From Aquicoccus sp. G2-2 (GTDB taxonomy: Bacteria; Pseudomonadota; Alphaproteobacteria; Rhodobacterales; Rhodobacteraceae), in assembly GCF_034555965.1 (NCBI RefSeq), contig NZ_JAYDCK010000003.1:2294001-2358000 (forward strand): DNA of 64,000 nucleotides, in the 5' to 3' direction. Made by a program: the position numbers and the translations under genes. The notes beneath the pieces were generated by a model. It did not search any database. It saw nothing but the letters and a program-made list of their open reading frames with translations, and was not told the DNA's origin. This document shows, piece by piece, positions 17,362 to 27,115 of the stretch (the first letter of the stretch is position 1; each line of letters opens with the position of its first letter).

Positions 17362-18215
17362 TGTTGCTGATTTTCGGAAAATCCGGGCAGGTCGCCAGCG
17401 AACTGGCCCACCTCGCGCCTGAGGCCCGCTTCCTCTCGCGGGCAGAGGTTGATCTTGGTGCCCCCGCGACCTGCGCCGCCGCGATCCGCAACCTGCGCCC
17501 CTCAGCGGTGATCAACGCCGCCGCCTACACCGCCGTTGACAAGGCCGAAACCGAAGAAGCCCTCGCCACCACAATCAACGCAGATGCCCCCGGTATGATG
17601 GCCAAAGCCTGCGCTGACCTCAATATCCCACTGGTGCACATCTCCACTGATTATGTCTTTGGCGACGGCGGCAGCGTGCCGCACGCCCCCGATGATCCCA
17701 CGGCCCCGATCAACGCCTATGGCCGCTCCAAGCTGGCCGGAGAAGTGGCCGTGCGCGCCGCCGGTGGCCCACATGCCATTCTGCGCACCTCGTGGGTCTT
17801 CTCGGCCTTCGGGGCGAATTTCGTCAAAACCATGCTGCGCCTGTCGGAAACCCGCGATACGCTTTCCATCGTCGATGATCAGGTCGGCGGCCCCACCCCG
17901 GCGGCGGATATCGCCCGCGCCTGCCTCGTGATCACAAAGCATCTGCACGCTGACCCCGCCCTCTCTGGCACCTACCATTTCTCCGGCGCACCCAATGCAA
18001 GCTGGGCCGACCTCGCCACCGAGATCTTCGCACAAACAGGCCGCGACGTGGCCGTCACCGGCATCCCTACTGCCGCTTATCCCACCCCGGCGCGCCGCCC
18101 GCTCAATTCCCGGCTCGCTTGCTCCACGACCGAAGCAACATTCGGTCTAGGCTCTCCCGATTGGCGCGCCGGTCTGGCCACCGTCCTTCATGATTTGCAA
18201 AAGGCAGCCAAATGA
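17361..18215 (+). CDS. rfbD: dTDP-4-dehydrorhamnose reductase
   Basis: The 284-residue reductase performs the last step to dTDP-L-rhamnose using NAD(P)H. It begins [16 protein letters not shown] (nucleotide-binding GxxGQ). It contains VINAAAYTAVDKAETE, STDYVFGDG, the catalytic YGRSK (AYGRSKLAGE) and RTSWVFSAFGANFVKTML. It sits third in the rfbCBDA operon, with one-base and four-base overlaps with its neighbours. Confidence 0.93.
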   Translation: MLLIFGKSGQVASELAHLAPEARFLSRAEVDLGAPATCAAAIRNLRPSAVINAAAYTAVDKAETEEALATTINADAPGMMAKACADLNIPLVHISTDYVFGDGGSVPHAPDDPTAPINAYGRSKLAGEVAVRAAGGPHAILRTSWVFSAFGANFVKTMLRLSETRDTLSIVDDQVGGPTPAADIARACLVITKHLHADPALSGTYHFSGAPNASWADLATEIFAQTGRDVAVTGIPTAAYPTPARRPLNSRLACSTTEATFGLGSPDWRAGLATVLHDLQKAAK

Positions 18216-19084
18216 CGAAACGCAAAGGTATTATCCTCGCTGGCGGCTCTGGCACGCGGCTCTATCCGATCACCATGGGCCTCTCCAAGCAACTCCTGCC
18301 AATCTATGACAAACCGATGATCTATTACCCGATCTCGGTGCTTATGCTGGCCGGTATCCGCGAAATCGCGATGATCACCACCCCGCAGGATCAGGCGCAG
18401 TTCCAGCGAATGCTGGGCGATGGCAGCCAATGGGGGGTTTCATTCACCTATATCGCACAGCCTTCGCCCGACGGGCTGGCGCAGGCCTATCTTCTGGCCG
18501 AGGATTTTCTGGATGGCGCGCCTTCCGCAATGGTTCTGGGGGATAACATCTTCTTTGGCGTCGGCTTGCAGGCACTCTTGCGCGAAGCAGGGGAGCAAAC
18601 CTCCGGTGGCACCGTCTTTGGCTATCACGTCTCTGATCCCGAACGCTATGGCGTGGTCAGCTTTGATGCCGAAGGAACGGCCCGGCAGATCATCGAAAAG
18701 CCAGAGAAGCCGCCCTCGAACTACGCCGTCACCGGGCTTTATTTTCTCGATGGGGATGCGCCACGCTTGGCGCGCGACGTCACACCCTCACCGCGCGGTG
18801 AACTGGAAATCACGACCCTGCTAGAGATGTATCTCCGCGCCGGGAAACTCACGGTCAAGCGAATGGGTCGAGGCTATGCCTGGCTTGATACCGGCACCCA
18901 TGCTTCCCTGCTCGACGCGGGTAATTTCGTCCGCACGCTGGAGCAGCGGCAAGGGCTGCAAACCGGTTCACTTGATGAGATCGCTTTTGACGCGGGCTGG
19001 ATCACCGCCGAACAACTTTCCACCCGTGCCGACATGTTCGAAAAGAACGCTTATGGCAGCTATCTGCGGAACCTGCTGGAATAA
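18212..19084 (+). CDS. rfbA: Glucose-1-phosphate thymidylyltransferase
   Basis: This 290-residue enzyme makes dTDP-glucose from dTTP and glucose 1-phosphate, the entry to the rhamnose route. It shows KGIILAGGSGTRLYPIT (residues 4-20, substrate loop), KQLLPIYDKPMIYYP, MVLGDNIFFG, and RGYAWLDTGTH near residues 220-230. Its ATG overlaps the rfbD stop as ATGA. It is the last gene of the operon and is convergent with the SLC13-type permease gene; only about 27 bp lie between its stop and the repaired end of that gene. Confidence 0.94.
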   Translation: MTKRKGIILAGGSGTRLYPITMGLSKQLLPIYDKPMIYYPISVLMLAGIREIAMITTPQDQAQFQRMLGDGSQWGVSFTYIAQPSPDGLAQAYLLAEDFLDGAPSAMVLGDNIFFGVGLQALLREAGEQTSGGTVFGYHVSDPERYGVVSFDAEGTARQIIEKPEKPPSNYAVTGLYFLDGDAPRLARDVTPSPRGELEITTLLEMYLRAGKLTVKRMGRGYAWLDTGTHASLLDAGNFVRTLEQRQGLQTGSLDEIAFDAGWITAEQLSTRADMFEKNAYGSYLRNLLE

Positions 19085-19110
19085 TTAACACTCACGCGAC
19101 GATTCCACCG

Positions 19111-20891
19111 CTATAGCGGCCAGAGAAACGGAATCACCGCGCTCGCTAATATCCCTACGGAAAGGTTAAGCGGAACACCCACCTTCAGGAAGTCGGTGAA
19201 TTTGTACCCCCCGGCCCATAAACCAGCATGTTGGTCTGATATCCGATTGGCGTCGCGAACGAAGCACTCGCCGCCACCATCACCGCAACCACCAAGGGGC
19301 GCGGATCAATCCCCATCGCATGTGCCAGCCCGATGGCAATCGGTGTCACCACCACCGCCACGGCATTGTTGCTCACCAACTCAGTCAGCACACTGGTCAG
19401 CAGGTAAACCGCCCAGATGATCAACGCCGCCGGCAAAAGCTTCAACCACGGCGCCACCGCCGTTACGATCAGGTGCACCGCCCCGGACTCCTCCAGCGCC
19501 GCGCCAATCGCCAGCATGGCAAAGATCAGCGCCAACAGCCGCCCATCAATAAACGAAAACGCCTCATCCGCATCAATGCAGCGGGTCACGAACACCACCG
19601 CAACCGCCAACACCGCCAAAAGGAAGATCGGCGCCACGCCAAACCCCGCCAGCGCCACCAGCGCAACCAACGCCGCAATTGCGACCGGTGCATGGCCACG
19701 CCGGTATGCCCGCGCCGACGGGTTCGACACATCGACCATATCCATGTCCTGCGCCAGCCGCTGAATATCCTCCGGCGCCCCCTCCAGCAGCAGCGTATCG
19801 CCCACCCGCACGATCAGCTCGTCAATCTGGCGGCCGATATTCTGGTTCTTGCGATGCACCGCCAGCGGATAAACCCCATATCGCCGCCTGAGCCGCAGCG
19901 CCCCCATCCGCCGCCCGACCATCTTGCAACCCGGTGAGATCAGCACTTCCACCGTGGTCGTCTCCACCGCGCTCACCTGATCGACTCGTTTCAGACTTTT
20001 GTTGCGCTGCAAGCTGAGCAGCTCCGCCATCTGCGTGCGCAGAACCACCCTGTCGCCAACCTGCAACTCCACCCCTTTGAGGTTCCGCCTGAGCGATGTA
20101 TCACCACGGATCACGTCAATCAGCCGCACACCCTCGCGCTTGAACAACTGCACACCGCTTACTTCCCGGCCAATCAAATTGCTTTCAGGCGGAATCACCG
20201 CTTCGGTGAAAAACTTCATCTTTGAGCGGTCCGACAACAGCGTTGCCATGCTGTCTCGCTCCGGCAAAAGATGCGGCCCGATGAACCGCAGGTAAATCAT
20301 TCCCCAGATCACCAGAATAATCCCCAGCGGCGTCACCTCGAAGATCGAAAACGCTTTCATCCCCTGCGCCCGCGCCACGCCATCAACCAGCAGGTTCGTC
20401 GACGTGCCGATCAATGTCAGCGTGCCACCAAGAATTGCAGCATAGCTAAGCGGAATAAGCAGCTTGGATGTTTTGGTTCCCAATGTCCGCGCCAGCTGCA
20501 CGAAGACCGGGATCATCACCACCACCACCGGCGTGTTCGAGACCACAGCGCTCGACAAAACCACGAAGCCCAGCAGGAATGCTATTGCCAATTTCGGGTT
20601 TGATTGCGCCTGCCGGTCCGCAATCCGGGTAAACACGTCCAGCGCCCCGGTGCGCACCAATGCTCCCATGACGATGAACATCGCCGCAATCGTCCATGGT
20701 GCCGGGTTCGACAGCACGCCCAGCGCCTTGTCATAGGGCAACACCCCCAACGCCAGCAAAACGCTCACGCCGGCAATTGCCACCACCTCGGTCGGATAGG
20801 TCTCGCGCAAAAACAGCAGAAACATCGCCACCACCACGCCCAGCGTGATCAGCGCCTGTCCGGTTTGCGATATCTCCAGCAACGGCATCAT
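19111..20891 (-). CDS. SLC13-family permease with two RCK_C (TrkA_C) domains, frameshifted near the end
   Basis: This inner-membrane anion-type transporter has an N-terminal membrane half, two soluble TrkA-C domains in the middle (around residues 205-290 and 300-385) and a C-terminal membrane half. Ion-transport motifs TSTNLLVDG and SNNAVAVVVTPIA are present. As written the frame stops at 19185 after GPGGTNSPTS. Extending the C-run at 19207-19212 from six to seven bases restores YGPGGYKFTDFLKVGVPLN and a last helix, ending at 19111, the normal family C-terminus. The span given is the repaired one. The substrate (sulfate, dicarboxylate or other anion) is not decided by sequence. The gene starts with two ATGs in tandem. 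Confidence 0.83.
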
Positions 20892-20933
20892 CTTACACGG
20901 GCTCTCCGGCTCGGGGCAGGCATGATCTTGACG

Positions 20934-21836
20934 TCACTCGGCAGTTTTCTCAAGCGCGGTCTGTTGGCGCGGCTGCACAAGGAACAGGCCCGCCAGCATA
21001 AGCGCCAAAGCCAGCCAGAAATAGGCAGAATACCGCTCGTGCAGGATAATCATTGCCCAGATCACACCAAACCCCGTCACCAGATAGGAAACCTGACCAG
21101 CAAACACCGGCCCTGCCCGTCGCACCATCCAGATATACATTGCATAGATCAACGAATTTATCATTGCCGATGCAATCAGAGCGTAATCCGGCGCGCCCCA
21201 TGGCGGGCGCGGATCAATCCAATTGCCGCTAAGCCACGCAATCGGCCCGGTCACCGCCACCCCGATCAGCGACGCACCGCACAAAAGCTGCATCGGCCCG
21301 GCACCGCCGGTGCCAAACCGCGCCACGAAATTTGCCTCCATACCATAGCAAAATGGCGTGATCAGAGCCACCAGCACCCACAAAACCGGCACGTCACGCA
21401 TCCCGCCTTCCGGCCCGGTCAGCAGGTAAACCCCCACCAAACCGCACAACAACCCGGCCAACCGCAGCGCCGAAAACCGCTCCAGCCCGATGATAAGCGC
21501 AATCGGAAAGGCAAACATCGGCATCGCGGCAATCACCACCGAAAGCACCCCCGCAGGCAAATGCCGAACCGCCTCATAGCTTGCCAGATTAGGCAGCACC
21601 ATGCCCAGCGCCGCAATCACCGCATAAAATGCTATCTGCCGCCGACCCAACGGCAAAGGCCTGCGCCGAACGGCAAGGATCACCGCCAGAACCGCAGATG
21701 CGATGACTTCCTGCCAGAAGATCAAACCGAAATTGCGATACCCGCCGCTGACTGCAATCTTGATGAACGGCTGCGTCATTCCCCAACTCAGCCCCATGAA
21801 AACAAGAAGCCCCGTCAGCCAAAGCCGCTCCCTCAT
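20934..21836 (-). CDS. EamA/DMT-superfamily transporter
   Basis: This 300-residue integral membrane protein has two EamA repeats, about ten helices in all. It opens RLWLTGLLVFMGLSWGMTQPFIKIA, then has a cytoplasmic RRRPLPLGRR loop. The second repeat begins around VLWVLVALITPFCYGMEANFVARF. It probably exports a metabolite or amino acid. The ATG at 21836 lies just after the stop of the phosphoesterase gene (21844), and the longer upstream frame overlaps that gene and is not used. It belongs to the same minus-strand series as its neighbours. Confidence 0.82.
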   Translation of the reverse strand: MRERLWLTGLLVFMGLSWGMTQPFIKIAVSGGYRNFGLIFWQEVIASAVLAVILAVRRRPLPLGRRQIAFYAVIAALGMVLPNLASYEAVRHLPAGVLSVVIAAMPMFAFPIALIIGLERFSALRLAGLLCGLVGVYLLTGPEGGMRDVPVLWVLVALITPFCYGMEANFVARFGTGGAGPMQLLCGASLIGVAVTGPIAWLSGNWIDPRPPWGAPDYALIASAMINSLIYAMYIWMVRRAGPVFAGQVSYLVTGFGVIWAMIILHERYSAYFWLALALMLAGLFLVQPRQQTALEKTAE

Positions 21837-21843
21837 GGCGCGC

Positions 21844-22659
21844 TCATTCAGGCGCTGCCTGTTGCAGCCGTCCACCCTGCCGGACAACGGCAAATTTGGT
21901 TGCTTTGCCGGTGCGGTCGTCGGTCTCCACATAAATGCCCGACAGCGTCGCCTCCCCCGTGGCCGGGGTGAAACGCCCTTTTGACATGCCGGTGACAAAG
22001 CGGCGCAAAGGCTCGCCCGCCTCCATCCCGATCACACTCAGGTAATCGCCGCACATGCCCGCATCGCTCATGAATGCCGTGCCCTTGGGCATGATTTGCG
22101 CATCAGCGGTCGGCACATGCGTGTGGGTGCCAACAACAAGGCTTGCACGGCCATCGCACCAATGGCCCATCGCCATTTTCTCGCTGGTGGCCTCGCAATG
22201 CACATCGACAATCGCCGCTTGCACCGCGCCGCCCAGCGGATGCGCCTTCAGAACCGCCTCGATCTGGCCAAACGGGTCTTCAAAGGCGCGCTTCATAAAC
22301 ACCTGTCCCAGCACCTGCGCCACCAGAACCTTGCGCCCGCGCGCATCCTCAAACACCCGCGCGCCCTTGCCCGGTGCGCCCTTGGCAAAATTCATCGGCC
22401 GCACGATCCGCGGCTCGCTCTCGATGAATTGCAGCATGTCGCGCTGATCAAATGCGTGATCGCCCAGCGTGACACAATCCGCCCCCGCCTCAAGCAAAAG
22501 CTTGGCATGGTCCCCGGTCAATCCCATCCCGTTAGAGGAATTCTCACCGTTGACGACCACGAAATCGAGCTTCCAAGCCTCGCGCAGCCGCGGCAGATTA
22601 TCCGAGATCGCCTGCCGCCCGGCGCGGCCCATTACATCGCCCAAAAATAAAAGTTTCAT
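21844..22659 (-). CDS. YmdB-type metallophosphoesterase (TIGR00282 family)
   Basis: This 271-residue cytoplasmic phosphoesterase has metal-binding motifs GDVMGRAGR (residues 7-15), NGENSSNG, GDHAFDQ, HCEATSEK and GTHTHVPTADAQI, in family order. In Bacillus the family member (YmdB) is a phosphodiesterase that affects biofilm and motility; its role in alphaproteobacteria is not settled. The protein starts MKLLFLGDVMG, as in most members. It lies between OsmC and the EamA transporter with short gaps. Confidence 0.87.
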   Translation of the reverse strand: MKLLFLGDVMGRAGRQAISDNLPRLREAWKLDFVVVNGENSSNGMGLTGDHAKLLLEAGADCVTLGDHAFDQRDMLQFIESEPRIVRPMNFAKGAPGKGARVFEDARGRKVLVAQVLGQVFMKRAFEDPFGQIEAVLKAHPLGGAVQAAIVDVHCEATSEKMAMGHWCDGRASLVVGTHTHVPTADAQIMPKGTAFMSDAGMCGDYLSVIGMEAGEPLRRFVTGMSKGRFTPATGEATLSGIYVETDDRTGKATKFAVVRQGGRLQQAAPE

Positions 22660-22677
22660 GACAAATCCCTAGGCCGA

Positions 22678-23166
22678 TTAGCGCGGCACGGCAAGAGCCC
22701 CGCCAATCCGATAGCGCGCCTCGTGCGCAACCGGAAAAGCGACCGAGCGCGCGATGAAACACACCTCGCCAATCCGCGCGTGGAGCGCCTCCGCCTTCTT
22801 GACGTCACTGCCCTCGGCCAAGGTAATCGCTGGCCGCAGCGTCGCCCCAATGAACCGCCCGGCCCCCGATGCTTCGCTCTCACCATGGCCAAGCGGTGAA
22901 TCCTCGTAGCCCTCCACAACAACACCCGCCTCGCTGGCAAAATGCAGATACCAAAGCATATGACAGGCCGAAAGCGCGGCAATCAGCATGTCCTCGGGAT
23001 TGTGCAATGCCGGATCACCCCCCAACAGGGGATCATTCGAACACGCAATCACCGGCTTGCCCGGCGTGCGCACCTCCCATGTCCGCCGGTAAGCGCGATA
23101 ATCTGCGGTGCCTTTTCCGGCGTTCCCGGTCCAAACGATCTTCGCTTCGAAATCATGCGCCGTCAC
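22678..23166 (-). CDS. OsmC-family peroxiredoxin-like protein
   Basis: This 162-residue protein has the OsmC/Ohr fold. Two redox cysteines are visible: the one in ALSACHMLWYLHFA near residue 69 and EVCFIARSVAFP near 133. The spacing fits thiol-dependent reduction of organic or fatty-acid hydroperoxides. It overlaps the 5-formyl-THF cyclo-ligase stop by four bases, so the two are co-translated. The exact subgroup (OsmC or YhfA-like) is not resolved. Confidence 0.85.
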   Translation of the reverse strand: MTAHDFEAKIVWTGNAGKGTADYRAYRRTWEVRTPGKPVIACSNDPLLGGDPALHNPEDMLIAALSACHMLWYLHFASEAGVVVEGYEDSPLGHGESEASGAGRFIGATLRPAITLAEGSDVKKAEALHARIGEVCFIARSVAFPVAHEARYRIGGALAVPR

Positions 23167-23795
23167 GAAACTCCGCCCCGCTTCAGTTTGCCAAAAATAC
23201 TCAATTCGCGCCGCCCGTCACTGGCACTCTCCGCGCCCTCAAAATCAATCACTTCGCGCTCCGTCACCACCATGTCAAGCGGCTGATCTGTGGCCTCAAG
23301 CGGCAAGCCATCGGCCTCTTGCGCAGCATAGGCAAAGCCGATCGCCAAGGTGGTCCGCCGGGCACGCAGACGCTCCAGCGTCCGGTCATAAAACCCGCCG
23401 CCATAGCCCAGCCGCCCGCCACGCCGATCAAACGCCACCAGCGGCACGACCAGTATCTCCGGCTCGATCAAGTCTTCGACCTCAGGCACCATTGCCCCGA
23501 ATGTCCCTTCGACCAACCCGCAGTCCGGCAGCCAACGCGAGAAAACCAACGGTTGCGCCTCGCCAACGATCACCGGCACCCCCACCGGCCCGTGTGCCGC
23601 CGCTTCGGCCATTGCAGCCAGCGGATCAATCTCGGTCCGCATCGCCATGTAACCCGCCAACGGCACACCGCGATACCCGGCCAACACGGCACTCAGATGC
23701 CCCGCAGCCCCCGGCCCCGCCGCCGCATGGGCCGCCTTGCGCCGGGCAAACGCCGCCTTGCGCGCCGCCGCCTTGATCTCCACCAAGCTATTCAT
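23163..23795 (-). CDS. 5-formyltetrahydrofolate cyclo-ligase
   Basis: This 210-residue ATP-dependent enzyme converts 5-formyl-THF to 5,10-methenyl-THF, feeding the folate one-carbon pool. Signatures are the basic N-terminus (KAAARKAAFARRKA), the substrate loop VPLVAFDRRGGRLGYGGGFYDR near residues 120-140, and GFAYAAQE. It overlaps mgtE upstream and osmC downstream by four bases each. The gene is often called ygfA or fau. Confidence 0.9.
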   Translation of the reverse strand: MNSLVEIKAAARKAAFARRKAAHAAAGPGAAGHLSAVLAGYRGVPLAGYMAMRTEIDPLAAMAEAAAHGPVGVPVIVGEAQPLVFSRWLPDCGLVEGTFGAMVPEVEDLIEPEILVVPLVAFDRRGGRLGYGGGFYDRTLERLRARRTTLAIGFAYAAQEADGLPLEATDQPLDMVVTEREVIDFEGAESASDGRRELSIFGKLKRGGVS

Positions 23796-25183
23796 ATCAA
23801 CATCACCGCCGCCAATCCGAGAAACGCAAAAAACCCGACAACATCCGTAACCGTCGTCACAAACGCCCCCGAGGCCAACGCCGGATCTACCCCCAGTTTC
23901 TCAAGCAAAACCGGGATCACCGTTCCGGCCAACCCGGCAATGATCAGGTTGATCAGCATCGCAATCGCGATCACCACGCCCAACACGGGCGTCCCGAACC
24001 AGATCACACCAACCGCACCCATCACCAACGCGAAAATCAGACCGTTCACCGCTCCCACCAGAACCTCGCGCCGGATCACCCGCCAGACGTTTGATCCGGT
24101 CAGGTCTTTGGTCGCAATCGCGCGCACCGCCACGGTAAGGCTCTGGGTGCCTGCATTGCCGCCCATGCTGGCGACAATCGGCATCAACACCGCCAAGGCC
24201 ACGAATTTGGCAATCGTCATCTCGAACTGCGCAATCACCATGCTGGCCAAGACCGCGGTCACAAGGTTTACCGCCAGCCACGGCAGACGCTGCCGCACGG
24301 TTTCGCTCACCCGGTCGGTGAGCGACCCTTCCCCGACCCCGGCCAGCCGCAGAATGTCTTCCTCGTGCTCCTCGTCAAGTACGGCCATGGCATCGTCGAT
24401 GGTGATGACACCAACCAATCGCTCATCATCATCCACCACAGGTGCCGAAATCAGGTGATACTGGTTGAACGCATAGGCCACGTCTTCCTCGTCCTGATCC
24501 ACCGGGATCATGCGAAAGCTGTCCTCGGTCAGCTCTTGCAACGGCTTCACACGCGGCGAAGACATGATCTTGCCCAGCGTCACATAGCCTGTCGGGCGAT
24601 GTTTCGGATCAACCAGAATGACGTGATAAAACTCCTCTGGCAATTCCTCGCGCGCGCGCATGAAATCAATCGCTTCGCCGACGCTCCAATGCTCGGGTGC
24701 CGACACCACCTCGCGCTGCATCAACCGTCCGGCAGATTCCTCCGGATAGGACAGTGCCTGCTCGACAACGACCCGGTCCGCCGCATCAAGTGCACCCAGA
24801 ATGGCAACCTGCTGTGGCTCCTCAAGGTCTTCGACCAGATCGACAACATCGTCGCTTTCCAGCTCCCGCACGGCATCGGCAAGCACGCCGGGGTTCAACG
24901 CCGAGATCACATCCTCACGGATCGCCTCGTCAAGCTCCCAAAGGATATCACCGTCGAACTCGGTCGCGTAAAGCTCGATCAGGCGGTGCCGGTCATAGCT
25001 GCTTATCTGTTCCAGAAGGTCGGCGATATCGGCCGCGTGCAGCGGCTCCATCAGGCTTAGAAACCGGTCCCTGTCGCCAGCCTCGACCGCGTCGAGAATT
25101 GCCTCCACGTCGCGGCGGTTCAACTCATAAACTTCGTCTTCCGGGGCGGTTGACTCGGTCATCGGCTGGTCGTGATCGCTCAT
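23792..25183 (-). CDS. mgtE: Magnesium transporter MgtE
   Basis: This 463-residue Mg2+ channel has an acidic N-terminal superhelical domain (about 20-140), two CBS domains (about 150-270) and five transmembrane helices (about 300-463). Near the membrane start it has WLAVNLVTAVLAS, then GGNAGTQSLTVAVRAIA, a signature of the pore domain, and GLAGTVIPVLLEKLGVDPALASG. The acidic N domain and CBS pair sense cytosolic Mg2+ in the family. It appears to head the minus-strand run that continues into the folate enzyme and OsmC. Confidence 0.93.
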   Translation of the reverse strand: MSDHDQPMTESTAPEDEVYELNRRDVEAILDAVEAGDRDRFLSLMEPLHAADIADLLEQISSYDRHRLIELYATEFDGDILWELDEAIREDVISALNPGVLADAVRELESDDVVDLVEDLEEPQQVAILGALDAADRVVVEQALSYPEESAGRLMQREVVSAPEHWSVGEAIDFMRAREELPEEFYHVILVDPKHRPTGYVTLGKIMSSPRVKPLQELTEDSFRMIPVDQDEEDVAYAFNQYHLISAPVVDDDERLVGVITIDDAMAVLDEEHEEDILRLAGVGEGSLTDRVSETVRQRLPWLAVNLVTAVLASMVIAQFEMTIAKFVALAVLMPIVASMGGNAGTQSLTVAVRAIATKDLTGSNVWRVIRREVLVGAVNGLIFALVMGAVGVIWFGTPVLGVVIAIAMLINLIIAGLAGTVIPVLLEKLGVDPALASGAFVTTVTDVVGFFAFLGLAAVMLI

Positions 25184-25269
25184 CGGTTCGCCCCTCTGCT
25201 ACGGTCGCGCGACCATACGAGAGAAGCAGGTAAAAGAACAATGCCCGACACCGCGATTTTCCATTCGGT

Positions 25270-25701
25270 TTAGCACCCGCCGCGGCGCGTGCCCAACACC
25301 ATCACCCAGATATTGCCCGGTGCCCGGATCACGCCGATCTCGCGCAGGTTCTTCACAAGCATGTTGCGCCTGTGCCCCTGCGATTTGACCCAGGATGCCA
25401 TCACCTCACCGCTGCTGCGTTGTCCCTTGGCGATATTTTCGGCAATCACGCAATAGCGATAGCCTTTGCGCTTCGCCCGCTTTCCGACGGTCGACCCATC
25501 CGAACCTTTGTGCCCAAAGAACCCGCGCTTGGCCATGTCGTGCCCCTGCACCTCCGCCACCGCTTCCAGCACCGGCGATGCAACGAGCGGCGGCAAGCCA
25601 TTCTTCGCCCTGAATGCGTTGGTCATTGTCACCACATCGCGCACCGGTTCGGCCTGCGCCATCCCGGCCACGACGATGAAGATTGCCATCAGAAGTTTCA
25701 T
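25270..25701 (-). CDS. Secreted CAP-domain (SCP-like) protein
   Basis: This 143-residue protein has a signal peptide (MKLLMAIFIVVAGMAQA, cut after residue 17). A single bacterial CAP domain follows: TNAFRAKNGLPPLVASPVLEAVAEVQGHDMAKRGFFGHKGSDGSTV. The two conserved His and the ENIAKGQ segment are present, as is WVKSQGHRRNMLVKN. Bacterial CAP proteins are exported and of mostly unknown action. The gene stands alone between mgtE and the deaminase. Confidence 0.82.
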   Translation of the reverse strand: MKLLMAIFIVVAGMAQAEPVRDVVTMTNAFRAKNGLPPLVASPVLEAVAEVQGHDMAKRGFFGHKGSDGSTVGKRAKRKGYRYCVIAENIAKGQRSSGEVMASWVKSQGHRRNMLVKNLREIGVIRAPGNIWVMVLGTRRGGC

Positions 25702-25762
25702 GATTGCCCTCCAGTTAGCTCACGGGCCGACTCAATCCCGACCTGCCCCGCAAGTCCACGTC

Positions 25763-27103
25763 TCACATGGTCTCTGCCAATCGCAGCGCCAATCTGTTCT
25801 GCCGCTCGATCACAGCAGGAAGATCAATCGTTGCCATCCGCCCATCCTCAACGATCCTGCGTCCATCGACCAGCAAATCGCGCACCCGTGTCGGCCCGGC
25901 CAACAAAAGCGCCGCCGGGTCCCAGCTTCCCGCGCTTTCCACGCCGCTCACATCCCAAATTGCGATATCGGCCCGCTTGCCCGGTGCGATCTGGCCGCAA
26001 TCGTTCCGCCCCAGAACCTGCGCACCGCCGCGCGTGGCAATCTCCAGCGCCTCGCGCGCACTCATTGCATCCGCGCCACGTGCCACCCGTTGCAGCAGCA
26101 TCGCCATCCGCGCCTCGCCCACCAGATTGCCACCGTCATTGCTGGCCGACCCGTCCACGCCCAACCCCACCGTCACGCCGCTATCGCGCATCGCCCGTAC
26201 GGGCGCGATACCGCTGCCCAACCGGCAGTTGGAACAGGGGCAATGCGCCACGCCGGTGCCGGAGCGGGCAAAAAGATCAATCTCCGCGCCATCCAGCTTC
26301 ACACAATGCGCGTGCCACACATCCTCCCCGGTCCAGCCAAGCTCTTCGGCATATTGGCCGGGGCGACAGCCGAATTTTTCTTCGCTATAGGCAATATCTT
26401 CGGCATTCTCCGCCAGATGAGTATGCAGCATCACGCCCTTGTCGCGGGCGAGAATCGCCGCATCGCGCATCAACTCCCGACTGACCGAAAACGGTGAACA
26501 GGGCGCCACGCCCACCCGGCACATCGCCCCCTCATCTGCATCATGATGCGCGTCGATCACCCGAATGCAATCGTTCAGAATATCCGCTTCCCGCTCGACC
26601 AAAGCATCCGGCGGCAACCCGCCATCGCTTTCGCCGATACTCATGGCGCCGCGCGTCGGATGAAACCGCAGGCCAACCTCCTGCGCTGCCGCAATGGTAT
26701 CGTCCAATCGCGCGCCGTTGGGAAAAAGGTAAAGATGGTCTGAGCTTAGCGTGCAGCCCGACAGCGCCAATTCGGCCAATCCCGCCTGCGCGCTCACGAA
26801 CATCTCTTCCGGGCCCATTTTCGCCCAGATCGGGTAAAGCGTCTGCAACCAGCCAAAAAGCAGCGCATCCTGCCCACCCGGCACCGCGCGGGTCATGCTC
26901 TGGTAAAGATGATGATGCGTGTTCACCAACCCCGGCGTAACGACACAGCCATGCGCCTCCTGCACCTCACCCGCGCTCTTGAGCTTTTGCCCAACGGCCA
27001 CGATCACCCCATCACGGATCAGGATATCCGCGCCGCACAGCTCTTCTCGTGCATCGTTCATCGTCACGAGGGTATCCGCGTTACGGATCAGAAGTTCAGG
27101 CAT
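25763..27103 (-). CDS. 8-oxoguanine deaminase / amidohydrolase
   Basis: This 446-residue metal-dependent hydrolase of the AtzA/TrzN branch has metal ligands in TPGLVNTHHHLYQSMTRAV (HxH near residues 61-63), the HTHLAE motif near 235-240 and GVDGSASND near 315-323. The SSDHLYLFPNG segment is characteristic of 8-oxoguanine deaminases, which convert 8-oxoguanine to uric acid. The ATG at 27103 is chosen because AGGAGG lies five bases upstream. The hisN stop is 13 bases away, so the two are co-transcribed. Related cytosine or isoguanine deaminase activity remains possible. Confidence 0.84.
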   Translation of the reverse strand: MPELLIRNADTLVTMNDAREELCGADILIRDGVIVAVGQKLKSAGEVQEAHGCVVTPGLVNTHHHLYQSMTRAVPGGQDALLFGWLQTLYPIWAKMGPEEMFVSAQAGLAELALSGCTLSSDHLYLFPNGARLDDTIAAAQEVGLRFHPTRGAMSIGESDGGLPPDALVEREADILNDCIRVIDAHHDADEGAMCRVGVAPCSPFSVSRELMRDAAILARDKGVMLHTHLAENAEDIAYSEEKFGCRPGQYAEELGWTGEDVWHAHCVKLDGAEIDLFARSGTGVAHCPCSNCRLGSGIAPVRAMRDSGVTVGLGVDGSASNDGGNLVGEARMAMLLQRVARGADAMSAREALEIATRGGAQVLGRNDCGQIAPGKRADIAIWDVSGVESAGSWDPAALLLAGPTRVRDLLVDGRRIVEDGRMATIDLPAVIERQNRLALRLAETM

Positions 27104-27115
27104 ACGCACCTCCTG

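Noticed and set aside
20604-21971. Long plus-strand open frame of 455 codons over the SLC13 and EamA genes
   Set aside because: Antisense to membrane-protein genes and Arg/His/Pro-rich; not a gene.
22869-24458. Long plus-strand open frame over OsmC, the folate cyclo-ligase and mgtE
   Set aside because: It runs antisense to three well-supported genes. The translation has no family features.
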